A stretch of 64,000 bases of DNA from Pseudomonadota bacterium (GTDB lineage Bacteria > Pseudomonadota > Gammaproteobacteria > Pseudomonadales > Oleiphilaceae): the NCBI GenBank assembly GCA_002747395.1, contig PDPE01000025.1, positions 62,001 to 126,000 on the forward strand, given 5' to 3'. A model generated the notes under the pieces. The model saw only the letters and a program-made list of their open reading frames with translations, was not told the DNA's origin and did no database searches. Of this stretch, positions 38,063 to 46,643 are shown piece by piece. A program made the translations under genes and the position numbers. Position 1 is the stretch's first letter. Each line of letters opens with the position of its first letter.

Positions 38063-38390
38063 GATCCGGTTCTTCGGTCTCCTGAGCCAAAATCGGGTCA
38101 GGTCGGGACAGCTTACACTGATCGGGCCTTTTGATCCAGGCGACCTGTCTCCTGTTGCTCTTGTCTCCTGCTGCACTTGTCTCCCGATTTGTCGGGCGAT
38201 CATTGTTGAATTATGCATCGAAATCGTGATAATGCTTGGCCAGAATGCCGCGCTTGTTTGTATCTGCTCCAGCCCGTGCAGGCTTTTGCCGGGCAGGAGA
38301 GCAGTTACCTTTATAGCAGTTACCTCTATTTTGGTGGCGCTGCATTTTGCAGTATTTCATTTTGGCAGTATCCGGATTGTTTGATGTTTT
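38063..38390. other. Divergent gap before the DUF3348 operon, rich in short repeats
   Basis: This 328-base gap separates the TrmB-like gene from the DUF3348 operon. It holds a 16-base tandem repeat (38144-38159, 38160-38175, partial third copy), a 15-base tandem repeat (38300-38314 and 38315-38329, one mismatch) and a loose pair CATTTTGCAGTAT/CATTTTGGCAGTAT (38343-38355, 38358-38371). No strong sigma-70 promoter was recognised. The operon's promoter must lie in or near these repeats. Confidence 0.55.
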
Positions 38391-39176
38391 ATGGTTAATG
38401 ACCCCGCCTTTCGGTCTCTTCAGCATACGCGACTTGTTCGATTTCTTGCCGGGATCACAGAATCTGATGCGCCGCTTTCTCACGAACAGTTTTGCCAGCG
38501 GTTAGCCAGGTGGTTTGATATTGCCGAATCTGACAGACTGGCTGATACCCTGTGGCAATTGCCCCGAATCCGTTTTGATCGCGGTGAGTCCGATAATGAG
38601 CCCGATGTCGAACAGCCGGCGCGCCGGGTACAGGCCCTGTTTATCAGCCAGCGAAAGGCAATGGCCGAGGCTGTTCTGAACAGCTTTTCTCCTGGAGTCG
38701 GTTATGTCCGAATCAGGTTGCCTGGCACCAAAAAACAGGATGAAGCCGGTGAAAGCCCGGGCTATGAGGCGTATCGGCGTTTTTATCTGGCGCATCAGCG
38801 GGAGATGGAGGCGAAAGTGGCACAGCTTCAGGACAAAGTGAGGGAAGAGGCGTCTGCGCTTTCGGTGGAGCTGGCCAGGCTGGCCGCGCTGGACAGGGTG
38901 GTGATCGAGTCGTTGGGTTTTCAGAGTAAAAAATGGATGGCAAGGATTCCACGTATTCTGGCCCGGCGGTTTGACGCATTGCGTGACGAGGCTGAAAAGG
39001 GCGGGTGTGAGGAGGCATGCTCTGACGGGGCAAGCTCTGAAGATGGAAAGCCGGTCTGGCTGAACACATTTTGTAATGAATTGCAGGGCGTATTGCTGGC
39101 CGAGCTCGAAGTGCGTTTACTTCCGGCTTTGGGGTTGGTTGAGGCCGTTAACGAACAGGTAGACAGGAACAAATGA
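38391..39176 (+). CDS. DUF3348 domain-containing protein
   Basis: A soluble 261-residue protein of unknown function. The start NDPAFRSLQHTRLVRFLAGI matches the DUF3348 N-terminus. The middle has a charged helical stretch (LAHQREMEAKVAQLQDKVREEA) that is probably coiled coil. There is no signal peptide or membrane segment, so it should be cytoplasmic. Its TGA overlaps the ATG of the DUF802 gene (39173-39176), so the two are translationally coupled. In several proteobacteria DUF3348, DUF802, an OmpA-family gene and DUF2894 occur together; this association suggests a cytoplasmic partner of the membrane complex. Confidence 0.8.
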   Translation: MVNDPAFRSLQHTRLVRFLAGITESDAPLSHEQFCQRLARWFDIAESDRLADTLWQLPRIRFDRGESDNEPDVEQPARRVQALFISQRKAMAEAVLNSFSPGVGYVRIRLPGTKKQDEAGESPGYEAYRRFYLAHQREMEAKVAQLQDKVREEASALSVELARLAALDRVVIESLGFQSKKWMARIPRILARRFDALRDEAEKGGCEEACSDGASSEDGKPVWLNTFCNELQGVLLAELEVRLLPALGLVEAVNEQVDRNK

Positions 39177-41101
39177 CAAAAGTGATTTTTAGCCTCGCGT
39201 TTTTACTTGGTGTCGCCGCCATTGTCTGGATGGGAAACAACTTCCTGGGCTCGGATGCCCTGGGTTTGGTCGTGATCGGCGTGATCGGTGCGGTTTATCT
39301 TATCGGTTTTATCGAGTTGCTGCAGTTTCGGCGAGCTACCTCGGGGCTTGCCCGGTCGCTGACCTCGGCGATGGATAACCGGCCGGATAGCGAAACCGGT
39401 TTTGCTGCCTGGCTCGGCAAGTTGCACCCCTCTTTGGGTCATGCAGTCAGGCTGCGCATTGAGGGAGAGCGAGTCGCGCTTCCCGGCCCGGTTTTAACTC
39501 CCTATCTGGTGGGGTTGCTCGTGATGCTTGGCCTGCTGGGAACCTTTGCCGGTATGGTGGATACGCTTCGTGGTGCGGTTGTCGCCCTGGAAGGGTCAAC
39601 CAGACTGGAGGCGATTCGGGCAGGGCTGACGGCTCCGATTGGTGGATTGAGCCTGGCCTTTGGCACCTCCGTGGCCGGTGTGGCGGCATCGGCCATGCTC
39701 GGGTTAATGTCTACCCTGAGCCGACGGGACAGAATGTTGGCGGGGCGACAGCTGGACAGCGCGATTCCCCGGGTATTCAAGGACTTCTCTCTGGTTCACA
39801 GTCGCCAGGACACCTACAGGGCGCTGCAAATCCAGTCGCAAGGGTTGCCCGAAGTGACCGACAGGCTTCAGCAGCTGGTCAGCCGGATAGAGGCGATGAA
39901 CACTCATTTGGGGGACAGGCTGATTGCCAACCAGGAGAGCTTTCATGCGTCTGTCACCCAAAGCTATTCCGACCTGGCCGCTTCAGTGGATCGGACTCTG
40001 ACTGCCAGTCTTTCTGACAGCAGCCGCCTGATTGGTGAAAGTATCAGGCCGGTATTGCAGAAAGCAATGGAGGACATGATGGCGGGAATGCAGGCTCATG
40101 CCCGGCAGACTCGGGAGCAACTTGACGATGTGGTGCAACAGCAGCTTGTCTCCCTTTGCGAACGGTTTGACCACACCACTGACAGCGTTACCCGTTCCTG
40201 GCAGAACGGGCTTGAAGCGCATCAGCAAGCCAATGCGGAATTTGTCCGGCAGTTGGAACAGCAGGATTACAAGCGGATGCAGCGCTGGACATCCGCTATG
40301 GAAGAAGTGTCGCAACTACTGTCCGGTTCTGAAAAACTGGTGCAGAGCCGGATTGAATCTGAAAAGTCCTGGGCACAAGGTCAGGAAACCCGTCTGGCCT
40401 CGTTAGGCTCGGTGATACAGTCTGAACTGTCGGCACTGAGGGAACAGGAAGAACAACGGGGTGAGGCTGCGATTGAGCGGTTGGCGCAACTGGAGACGGC
40501 AGTCGGGGAGCATCTGGGTCGCCTGGGCAATGCACTGGAAGGCCCGATGACCCGGCTGATTCAAACTGCATCGGAAACGCCCAGAGCCGCCGCCGAGGTG
40601 ATCGGACACTTGCGTACCGAAATATCCAAAAACATTGAGCGTGATAACAGTTTGCTGGAAGAGCGCCGTGAAATCATGGCAGACCTGCACGATCTTTCGA
40701 CCTCCGTGGAGAGTGCATCGGCAGGTCAACTCAAGGCGGTTGAAACATTGGTCAAGTCGTCTGCCGAGCTGTTGCAGGGAGTCGGGGGACAATTTGGTGA
40801 CAAGGTCAGCTCTGAGGTGGCCAGGCTGGCAGAAGTGTCCGAACTCTTTGCCGGAAGTGCCACCGAGATGGCGAGTCTGGGAGAGGCGTTTGGTTTTGCC
40901 GTCACTCTTTACAATGAATCCAACAGCAGATTGATCGAGCAGCTCGATCGAATCGAAAGCTCCCTGGAGAACTCGACCGCTCGGAGTGATGAGCAACTGG
41001 GCTATTATGTGGCTCAGGCCAGAGAGATTATTGACCACAGCATTCTATCCCAGAAAGAAATGTTTGAAGAACTGCAACACCTTGGCGCCGGGGTGAACTG
41101 A
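39173..41101 (+). CDS. DUF802 MotA/ExbB-like channel protein with long coiled-coil tail
   Basis: Probable subunit of an ion-driven motor complex in the inner membrane. Four membrane segments lie at about 4-24, 30-51, 109-131 and 155-178. The last two follow the MotA/TolQ/ExbB pattern (LGLLGTFAGMVDTL and GGLSLAFGTSVAGVAASAM). Residues about 195-642 are almost wholly helical, rich in Gln, Glu, Ser and Leu, and should form a long cytoplasmic coiled-coil tail, as in Zorya ZorA. The next gene is the MotB/ZorB-like partner and overlaps by one base. Function in this organism is unknown; defence, envelope or motility-like roles are all open. Confidence 0.8.
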   Translation: MTKVIFSLAFLLGVAAIVWMGNNFLGSDALGLVVIGVIGAVYLIGFIELLQFRRATSGLARSLTSAMDNRPDSETGFAAWLGKLHPSLGHAVRLRIEGERVALPGPVLTPYLVGLLVMLGLLGTFAGMVDTLRGAVVALEGSTRLEAIRAGLTAPIGGLSLAFGTSVAGVAASAMLGLMSTLSRRDRMLAGRQLDSAIPRVFKDFSLVHSRQDTYRALQIQSQGLPEVTDRLQQLVSRIEAMNTHLGDRLIANQESFHASVTQSYSDLAASVDRTLTASLSDSSRLIGESIRPVLQKAMEDMMAGMQAHARQTREQLDDVVQQQLVSLCERFDHTTDSVTRSWQNGLEAHQQANAEFVRQLEQQDYKRMQRWTSAMEEVSQLLSGSEKLVQSRIESEKSWAQGQETRLASLGSVIQSELSALREQEEQRGEAAIERLAQLETAVGEHLGRLGNALEGPMTRLIQTASETPRAAAEVIGHLRTEISKNIERDNSLLEERREIMADLHDLSTSVESASAGQLKAVETLVKSSAELLQGVGGQFGDKVSSEVARLAEVSELFAGSATEMASLGEAFGFAVTLYNESNSRLIEQLDRIESSLENSTARSDEQLGYYVAQAREIIDHSILSQKEMFEELQHLGAGVN

Positions 41102-41742
41102 TGGACGATATGAACGAGGAAATTTCCCGGTCGCCACCCATCTGGGCCATATTTGGGGATCTGATGTCTGGCCTGGCAGGTGTTTTTGTGCTGCTTTTGG
41201 TCTGGGCGTTAGGCTTCCAGCTCGAGCTGGCACAGTCGCTGGAAGAAGAAGTGCGAAAGCGTCAGGCAGAAGAGCAACGGCGTATCGCTCTGGAGCAGGC
41301 ACTGGCTGACCCGCTGGCTACCGGACGGGTGACCTTGCGTGATGGCCGCATCGGCATTAGCGGAAGCGTCCTGTTTGCCCTGAATTCAGACCGGTTGCAG
41401 CCTGAAGGTCGGGAGTTGTTGCGTACCCTGGTGGCACCTTTGCAGGTTTTTCTCGGAGAGCGTGACGATTTGCTGATGGTGAGTGGTTTTACCGACGATC
41501 TGCCTATCCAGAAGGGGAATAGCCGTTACAGGGATAACTGGGAGTTATCCGCGCAGCGGGCACTGACCGTGACCCGGGCGCTGATCGAGGAAGGTATGCC
41601 GCCCTCACTGGTGTTTGCCGCCGCCTTTGGTGACCAGCAGCCGGCGGTCGCAAACAAGGATGATGCAAGTCGATCACGGAACCGGCGTGTGGAAATGGCG
41701 CCGGTGCCAAGAGCCCGAAAACAGACGGTCACCCATGACTGA
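41101..41742 (+). CDS. MotB/ZorB-like OmpA-domain membrane protein
   Basis: This 213-residue protein has one membrane segment near the N-terminus (about 17-40, FGDLMSGLAGVFVLLLVWAL). An aspartate (Asp20) sits at its start, where MotB and ZorB hold their ion-carrying Asp. A short charged linker follows and then an OmpA-like peptidoglycan-binding domain (VLFALNSDRLQPEGRELL, VSGFTDDLPI, NWELSAQRALTV, SRSRNRRVEM). It overlaps the DUF802 stop by one base and the DUF2894 start by eight. Together with DUF802 it has the layout of an A5B2-type stator unit; the stoichiometry is inference from related motors. Confidence 0.85.
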   Translation: MDDMNEEISRSPPIWAIFGDLMSGLAGVFVLLLVWALGFQLELAQSLEEEVRKRQAEEQRRIALEQALADPLATGRVTLRDGRIGISGSVLFALNSDRLQPEGRELLRTLVAPLQVFLGERDDLLMVSGFTDDLPIQKGNSRYRDNWELSAQRALTVTRALIEEGMPPSLVFAAAFGDQQPAVANKDDASRSRNRRVEMAPVPRARKQTVTHD

Positions 41743-42706
41743 TGCCGATAGCCGTTTGCCGATGGAACAGGAAACTGCGGTTAAAGATAGTGACGCACCG
41801 GTTGGTGAGCAAAAACGGAAGGTGCTCGGCCTGGCTGATTTCAGATCGCTGGATTTGACTGACAGCAGCCTGATTGCCAATAACCTTGCCAGGTGTCAAG
41901 AGGGGGGCTTTCACCATTTTGAACCGGCCCGTTTTCGTTATATTGCCGTTATGGCCCGGCGTGCGTCGGAAAAACGCCAGGCCGGTGAGAAAAACGGCGT
42001 TATTGGCCGGATCGAGGAAAAAGCCGCCCGGGCACTGGCTCAATACCGTGAAGACTTCTTTCATGCCCGCCTGCTGGCAGAAAAGGCTGTGGCTGATTTG
42101 TCTGCCCGGCATCCGGGTGAGATTGAACGCCTTGACAGTATCCTCAGGTCGCACGATCCGAATACGGTGATTCGCCAGTGTGCCCGGTTAAATCGTCCGG
42201 TGAAAAGCAATCCGCTCGCGACCTTGATGGAACAATTGTCAGATGCTGAAGCATCGACGGGACATCAATCCGATCTGGCTTTTGATCTGCTTGATACTCA
42301 TCTGCCGAACCTGAATACAGGTGAAAGCACCGCCCCGATCGAATTGAAGTCAGTACAACTACTTCGCCAATCCTGGCATAAACGCAGCCTGGATAATCTG
42401 GTGACCCGGGCTCTTCAGGCAAAACCCGAAAATCCGGGGCCACTTAACCCGGATATGCTGGTGATACGGGCGCTTTCGACAATGCGGGATTTGTCTTCTG
42501 ACTATTTGAGCCGGTTTGTCTCCTATATAGACACACTGTATTGGCTGGAGCAGGAGACTGGAGGCGCGGAGTCCGTGAAAGCAACGGGCAAGTCTGCTAC
42601 TCCTGCCACAGCCAGGGTTGTGCGTAAAAAAAGAGGTCGAAAGCAGAACAGCAACAAAAAGCAGAGCGAAAACCGGAAGATGGGCTCGAAAATTCGACCT
42701 GAATAG
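41735..42706 (+). CDS. DUF2894 domain-containing protein
   Basis: A soluble protein of unknown function, 323 residues from the ATG at 41735, which lies inside the end of the OmpA-family gene (8-base overlap). The conserved part includes FEPARFRYIAVMARRASEKR, HARLLAEKAVADLSARHP and the stretch LKSVQLLRQSWHKRSLDN, with SSDYLSRFVSYIDTLYWLEQ near the end. The tail is strongly basic (VRKKRGRKQNSNKKQSENRK) and could bind nucleic acid or membrane. The frame is also open upstream to 41615, but that part overlaps the OmpA gene. It is the last gene of the four-gene operon. Confidence 0.8.
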   Translation: MTDADSRLPMEQETAVKDSDAPVGEQKRKVLGLADFRSLDLTDSSLIANNLARCQEGGFHHFEPARFRYIAVMARRASEKRQAGEKNGVIGRIEEKAARALAQYREDFFHARLLAEKAVADLSARHPGEIERLDSILRSHDPNTVIRQCARLNRPVKSNPLATLMEQLSDAEASTGHQSDLAFDLLDTHLPNLNTGESTAPIELKSVQLLRQSWHKRSLDNLVTRALQAKPENPGPLNPDMLVIRALSTMRDLSSDYLSRFVSYIDTLYWLEQETGGAESVKATGKSATPATARVVRKKRGRKQNSNKKQSENRKMGSKIRPE

Positions 42707-42940
42707 CAAAACTGTACTTTTTCCTGTAACCGGCCCTGATTCAGGCGAGTATCAGTAGCTTTTGCAGGGGTTTTCTTTTATTATCTCGCCCCGATTGGCT
42801 TCTCTCCTGCGTTTAGGCACCCGGCTTTTAATCTGTCAGCTCTCAAGCATTTATAAACCGCCGCAGTTTTGATACTCGTTGCCGTCTGATAATCAAGTCC
42901 TCCTATGGGAAATATCTCACCACCCTGAAGGTACAAAAGT

Positions 42941-44383
42941 ATGTTGGGAATAGTAAAAGGCAAGTTTCCGGTCACCTTTTTCGTTGCGACCCTGAGCCTG
43001 CTGGCCATGCCGGGCGTGGCGGTGGCTGCGGAAGCAGGCGGAGACAGGTTGATCCTTACCGACCATTTTCTGGGGCTACTCTGTGTATCTGTTTTTGTGC
43101 TTGCCTATCTGTTTGTTATTGCAGAAGAATTTACGCATTTGTCCAAGTCCAAGCCGGTTCTGGTCGCGGCCGGCCTTATCTGGATAATTATCGGGGGAAT
43201 CTACGCCTACCATGACATTCCGGGAGTGGCTGAACATGCAATGCGCCACAATATTCTGGAGTTTTCGGAGCTGTTTCTATTCTTGCTGGTCGCCATGACG
43301 TACATTAATTCACTGGAGGAAAGGCTGGCTTTTGAAGCACTCAGATCCCGCCTGATTCGTTCAGGGTTCAGCTATAGAAAACTGTTCTGGGTGACGGGCG
43401 CACTCGCCTTTGTTATTTCTCCCGTTGCTGATAACCTGACCACTGCCCTGTTGATGTGTGCGGTGATTCTTTCCGTTGGTCGTGGCAACGCCGGTTTTAT
43501 CGCGTTGAGTTGTATTAATGTGGTGGTGGCGGCCAATGCCGGCGGGGCTTTCAGTCCCTTTGGCGATATTACCACCCTGATGGTATGGCAAAAGGGGATC
43601 ATCCCTTTCGAGACCTTCTTCGCGCTGCTTGTCCCCTCGCTGGTAAACTGGCTGGTGCCCGCATTTATCATGCAGTTTGCACTGAAAAACGAGTCTCCCG
43701 AGTCCTCCGCACAACGAGTCATTATGAAGCGGGGAGCCAAACGGATTATGGCGTTGTTCCTGTTGACCATTATCACTGCGGTCAGTTTCCATAATTTCCT
43801 CGGCCTGCCGCCCATGGCGGGTATGATGATGGGGCTGGGTTATCTCGGTTTGATGGGATACTACCTGAAGCGAACCTTTGATCCTGACCGTGCACGAGCA
43901 AGAAGAAAGCTGAAAGCCGACGTGACCATTGGTGACGTTGTGCCTTTTGATATTTACCGAAATATTGCCCATTCCGAGTGGGATACCCTGTTATTTTTCT
44001 ATGGTGTCATTTTATGTGTGGGTGGTTTGGGGTTCATGGGCTATCTGGCAGTGATTTCAGAGGCGATGTACCTGGATCTGGGCGCAACCGCTGCCAATGT
44101 GCTGGTGGGAGTGATGTCGGCAGTGGTGGATAATATTCCGGTTATGTTTGCCGTGCTCACCATGGAGCCTGATATGTCCCAGGGCCAGTGGCTACTGGTG
44201 ACCTTGACTGCGGGAGTAGGGGGCAGCCTGCTTTCTGTCGGCTCTGCAGCCGGGGTTGCCCTGATGGGGCAGGCGCGTGGCCAATACACTTTCTTCAGTC
44301 ACCTCAAATGGACACCTGTTATTGCCCTGGGTTATGCAGCCAGTATTTATACTCACATGTGGCTGAACAGTGCCCGATTCTGA
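42941..44383 (+). CDS. nhaD: Na+/H+ antiporter NhaD
   Basis: NhaD exports Na+ (or Li+) in exchange for H+ across the inner membrane, mostly at alkaline pH. A signal-like first segment (VTFFVATLSLLAMPGVAVA) is followed by about 12 hydrophobic segments. Family signatures include SPVADNLTTALLMCAVIL, AANAGGAFSPFGDITTLMVW and SAVVDNIPVMFAVL, the two halves of the ion-transporter fold with buried Asp residues. The length of 480 residues is typical. The 234 bases upstream show no recognised riboswitch or promoter. A strong hairpin follows 67 bases after the stop. It points to a salt-adapted organism. Confidence 0.93.
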   Translation: MLGIVKGKFPVTFFVATLSLLAMPGVAVAAEAGGDRLILTDHFLGLLCVSVFVLAYLFVIAEEFTHLSKSKPVLVAAGLIWIIIGGIYAYHDIPGVAEHAMRHNILEFSELFLFLLVAMTYINSLEERLAFEALRSRLIRSGFSYRKLFWVTGALAFVISPVADNLTTALLMCAVILSVGRGNAGFIALSCINVVVAANAGGAFSPFGDITTLMVWQKGIIPFETFFALLVPSLVNWLVPAFIMQFALKNESPESSAQRVIMKRGAKRIMALFLLTIITAVSFHNFLGLPPMAGMMMGLGYLGLMGYYLKRTFDPDRARARRKLKADVTIGDVVPFDIYRNIAHSEWDTLLFFYGVILCVGGLGFMGYLAVISEAMYLDLGATAANVLVGVMSAVVDNIPVMFAVLTMEPDMSQGQWLLVTLTAGVGGSLLSVGSAAGVALMGQARGQYTFFSHLKWTPVIALGYAASIYTHMWLNSARF

Positions 44384-44450
44384 TACGGGTATGGCCCGTT
44401 TTTTTCAGGGCATATCTGCTTTTGGCCAAAAAATCCAAAAAATCCAAAAA

Positions 44451-44488
44451 GTAAAAAGGGGGGTTGAAAATATGAACCCCCCTTTTAC
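44451..44488. terminator. Bidirectional terminator between nhaD and the crotonase gene
   Basis: A stem of 11 perfect pairs (AAAGGGGGGTT with AACCCCCCTTT), extended by GTA/TAC across one bulged A, spans 44451-44465 and 44475-44488 with a 9-base loop. It is flanked by A- and T-rich sequence on both sides, so it can stop the convergent nhaD and crotonase transcripts. A 9-base repeat AAAAAATCC lies just before it. Confidence 0.85.
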
Positions 44489-44527
44489 TCGAATGGCACG
44501 GACAGAACAGGTGATTCGAACAACAGG

Positions 44528-45367
44528 TTATTCGAACAGGGGTTTGACCGGCAACAGAGGATCAAATTCCGGGTCTTTCTTTTGCGCTTTTGCGGCGAAG
44601 CATTTCATCATATCCTGTGGTCTGAACATGCCCGCCTGCCAGGTCGCCATGTATTTCAGGCTGTTTTCAACGCCGTGATCCCGGCTGTAGTTGATCATTT
44701 CCTTGCAGCCGGCCACTGCCATTGGTGACTGCCTGGCGATCAGTTCCGCTACTTTCATCACGCCTTCTATCAGCTCTTCCCGGTTATCAAACACCTCATT
44801 GACCAGTCCGGCCTGTTTTGCCTCATCAGCCAAAAGCTTTCGTCCCGTGTAGGCCAGTTCCCTGGCAAGCCCCTGGGGAATCAGTCCGGGGAGCCGTTGT
44901 AATGTGCCCAGGTCGGCAGTCATACCGAGTTGCGTTTCCTTGACGGTAAAAAACGCGTCTTTTGTGCAGTAACGGCTGTCACTGGCACACACCATATCCA
45001 GTGCGCCGCCAATACAGCCCCCCTGTATTGCTGCCAGCACAGGGATTCGCACATTTTCCAGAATATTGAAACAGTCCTGAAGCTGGAGTACGGCCCGGCG
45101 CAGGTTCTCGGCTATTCTGGCCGGGTCACCCTGCATCGGGATACTGTCGGGAGATGTGAACACCGACAGATCCATTCCGGCGCAAAAGTGTTTACCGGTT
45201 GAGGAGAGCACGATCACTCGTGCTTCTGCGCTATTGCCTATCTCGCTAATGGCGCGAGGAAATTCTTTCCAGAAGTCGAGGTTCATGGTATTCAGCTCGT
45301 CGGGACGGCTTAGCTGAACCTGTGCGACCTGATTGTTGATTTCGACGTTAAGGGTTTTATAGCTCAT
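44528..45367 (-). CDS. Crotonase family protein, dienoyl-CoA isomerase-like
   Basis: A crotonase-fold acyl-CoA enzyme. The oxyanion-hole segments HFCAGMDLSVF and AIQGGCIGGALDMVCASD are present. The catalytic segment VKETQLGMTADLGTLQRLPGLI matches the delta(3,5)-delta(2,4)-dienoyl-CoA isomerase (ECH1) pattern, with the Glu and Asp that distinguish isomerases, rather than the two-Glu hydratase pattern. The length of 279 residues is normal. A role in oxidation of unsaturated fatty acids is the likeliest. It is a single gene with nothing recognised in the 224 bases before hcp's terminator side. Confidence 0.85.
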   Translation of the reverse strand: MSYKTLNVEINNQVAQVQLSRPDELNTMNLDFWKEFPRAISEIGNSAEARVIVLSSTGKHFCAGMDLSVFTSPDSIPMQGDPARIAENLRRAVLQLQDCFNILENVRIPVLAAIQGGCIGGALDMVCASDSRYCTKDAFFTVKETQLGMTADLGTLQRLPGLIPQGLARELAYTGRKLLADEAKQAGLVNEVFDNREELIEGVMKVAELIARQSPMAVAGCKEMINYSRDHGVENSLKYMATWQAGMFRPQDMMKCFAAKAQKKDPEFDPLLPVKPLFE

Positions 45368-45517
45368 GTTGGATGCCTGTATGTGTTGATACTGTTGTTA
45401 CGTGTTGCAAGGTTATTGACGCTATCCGGGTTAGTCAAGGCTATGACATCAATCAATGGAGCCAGTCGGGCTGAAGAGAGCGGAGAAGATCGGGTGGTGG
45501 GTGAAAAGGAGAAAGAA

Positions 45518-45550
45518 AAAACGGGCAGCCCGATGAGGAATGCCCGTTTT
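45518..45550 (-). terminator. Intrinsic terminator of hcp
   Basis: A perfect 10-bp stem (AAAACGGGCA 45518-45527 with TGCCCGTTTT 45541-45550) has a 13-base loop. On the minus strand it runs into TTTTTTCTTTC. It lies 41 bases past the hcp stop. Confidence 0.85.
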
Positions 45551-45591
45551 CAGTCGTATCCGGCCCGGTTGTATCTGGAGTGAAAAAAAGC

Positions 45592-46080
45592 TTACAGCTT
45601 CTTGGCCGTTTCCAGATCGTAGCCGACGATACCCTGGTTACCAGCGACATTTTTCTTGTCAGCCGCAGTGTATATCATCTTGACCAGGCCAAAGCTCAGG
45701 CTGAAACTCTCCATCGGCGGGCCGGCGTCGCCAGCGGACATGCTGTATGAACTGATCAGTGTGTTTTCCAGTTCGTACTTGACGTACTCTTCCACTTTGT
45801 CTGCACCGGTTTTTACCACGTGGATTACAACTTTTTTGCCTTCGGCTCCAACCAGAGCTTCCTGGAACAGTCCTGAAGAAGCGGCGTCCATTACCTTGGT
45901 CGCAGTGACTTCACTGATGTTGGGGCGAGTCGCCTCGCGGTTGGCTATTTGGCCGACTTCCATGGTAATGCCGCGACCGACACCAAACTGCAAGGAATCC
46001 AGTCGGATCATGTCCTTGTAACCTTCCGCGGTCACATTACCCTTGATTGAAATACCGTCCCAGTCCAAGTAAATTGCCAT
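45592..46080 (-). CDS. hcp: T6SS tube protein Hcp (TssD)
   Basis: Hcp forms the hexameric rings of the type VI inner tube and carries small effectors. The 162-residue protein has the Hcp1-type pattern: MAIYLDWDGISIKGNVTAEGY, VGRGITMEVGQIANREATRP, SEVTATKVMDAASSGLFQEAL and ESFSLSFGLVKMIY. GAGGA precedes the ATG. It is transcribed away from vgrG with its own terminator, as expected for a protein needed in large amounts. Confidence 0.95.
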   Translation of the reverse strand: MAIYLDWDGISIKGNVTAEGYKDMIRLDSLQFGVGRGITMEVGQIANREATRPNISEVTATKVMDAASSGLFQEALVGAEGKKVVIHVVKTGADKVEEYVKYELENTLISSYSMSAGDAGPPMESFSLSFGLVKMIYTAADKKNVAGNQGIVGYDLETAKKL

Positions 46081-46218
46081 ATCTGCTTATCCTCTTTTCA
46101 GTCTGTTTTGATGTTGCTGTCTATATTATTGGTTATTGGTGGTTATTGGTGTTGCCGTCAATCTGGTGAATCGGTGTTTTTACGTCACCATGAGTTGCTT
46201 ACTGATTAATGCGCTTAT

Positions 46219-46232
46219 GCAAGGCTAAAACC
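46219..46232 (-). promoter_or_regulatory. Weak sigma-54-like element facing hcp
   Basis: On the minus strand GGG-N10-TTGC can be read (GG at 46231-46232, GC at 46219-46220), with a good -12 (CTTGCA) but a poor -24. A start near 46207 would leave a leader of about 127 bases before hcp. The match is only suggestive. Confidence 0.25.
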
Positions 46233-46628
46233 CTCACATTGTTTTCAATTGTTTTTGCATGCTGCTTTTTCAAGCTGTTTTTTTACGTGGCTCTTTGTCC
46301 GGTTTCTCTCCGGGTCGGACGAAAGTATGGTTGGTATTTGTTGAGTGTTCAAGGAAAAAGACTGTATTATCAGACAAATAAACCGGCTTTGACGCCAATT
46401 AACATGATTTGTGATGATCGCGGCCTGACGGAACCGCTATCAGTCTCTGATTTTGGAACATTTTTGACAGCGGCATCCGTGTCGCTTGCTGATCACAGAT
46501 GAAATGATGTGTTTTTGGTTTTCCAACCTTCCTCTATACATTATTTATGTCTAGTATTATCGGTAAAGTGAGGGAGTTGAGCCGTTAATCTCGCTCCTCA
46601 TGGTATATGGCTCCTTGTATTAAATGAA

Positions 46629-46643
46629 TGTCACGTGCCTTGC
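46629..46643 (+). promoter_or_regulatory. Sigma-54-like promoter before vgrG
   Basis: TGTCACGTGCCTTGC at 46629-46643 matches the sigma-54 core TGGCACG-N4-TTGC at every position but the second G of the -24 GG. Transcription would start near 46655, about 50 bases before the vgrG ATG. The -24 GG is the most conserved element, so the mismatch weakens the call. T6SS hcp and vgrG units are sigma-54 dependent in several gammaproteobacteria. Confidence 0.45.

Noticed and set aside
38144..38329. CRISPR-like repeats
   Set aside because: Units are short, directly adjacent without spacers, and no cas gene is present.
41615..41734. Longer N-terminus for the DUF2894 protein
   Set aside because: It would overlap the OmpA-family gene by over 120 bases; the ATG at 41735 gives the usual short overlap.
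38391..42706. Complete Zorya anti-phage system
   Set aside because: ZorC, ZorD and ZorE homologues are not present on either side; only the ZorA/ZorB-like architecture is supported.
42707..42940. Na+-sensing riboswitch before nhaD
   Set aside because: Na+ riboswitches occur before Na+ transporters, but I could not match a known consensus or a clear conserved fold in this leader.
46209..46502. 97-residue frame in the hcp/vgrG gap
   Set aside because: No binding site, no homology, low-quality composition; the gap looks regulatory.
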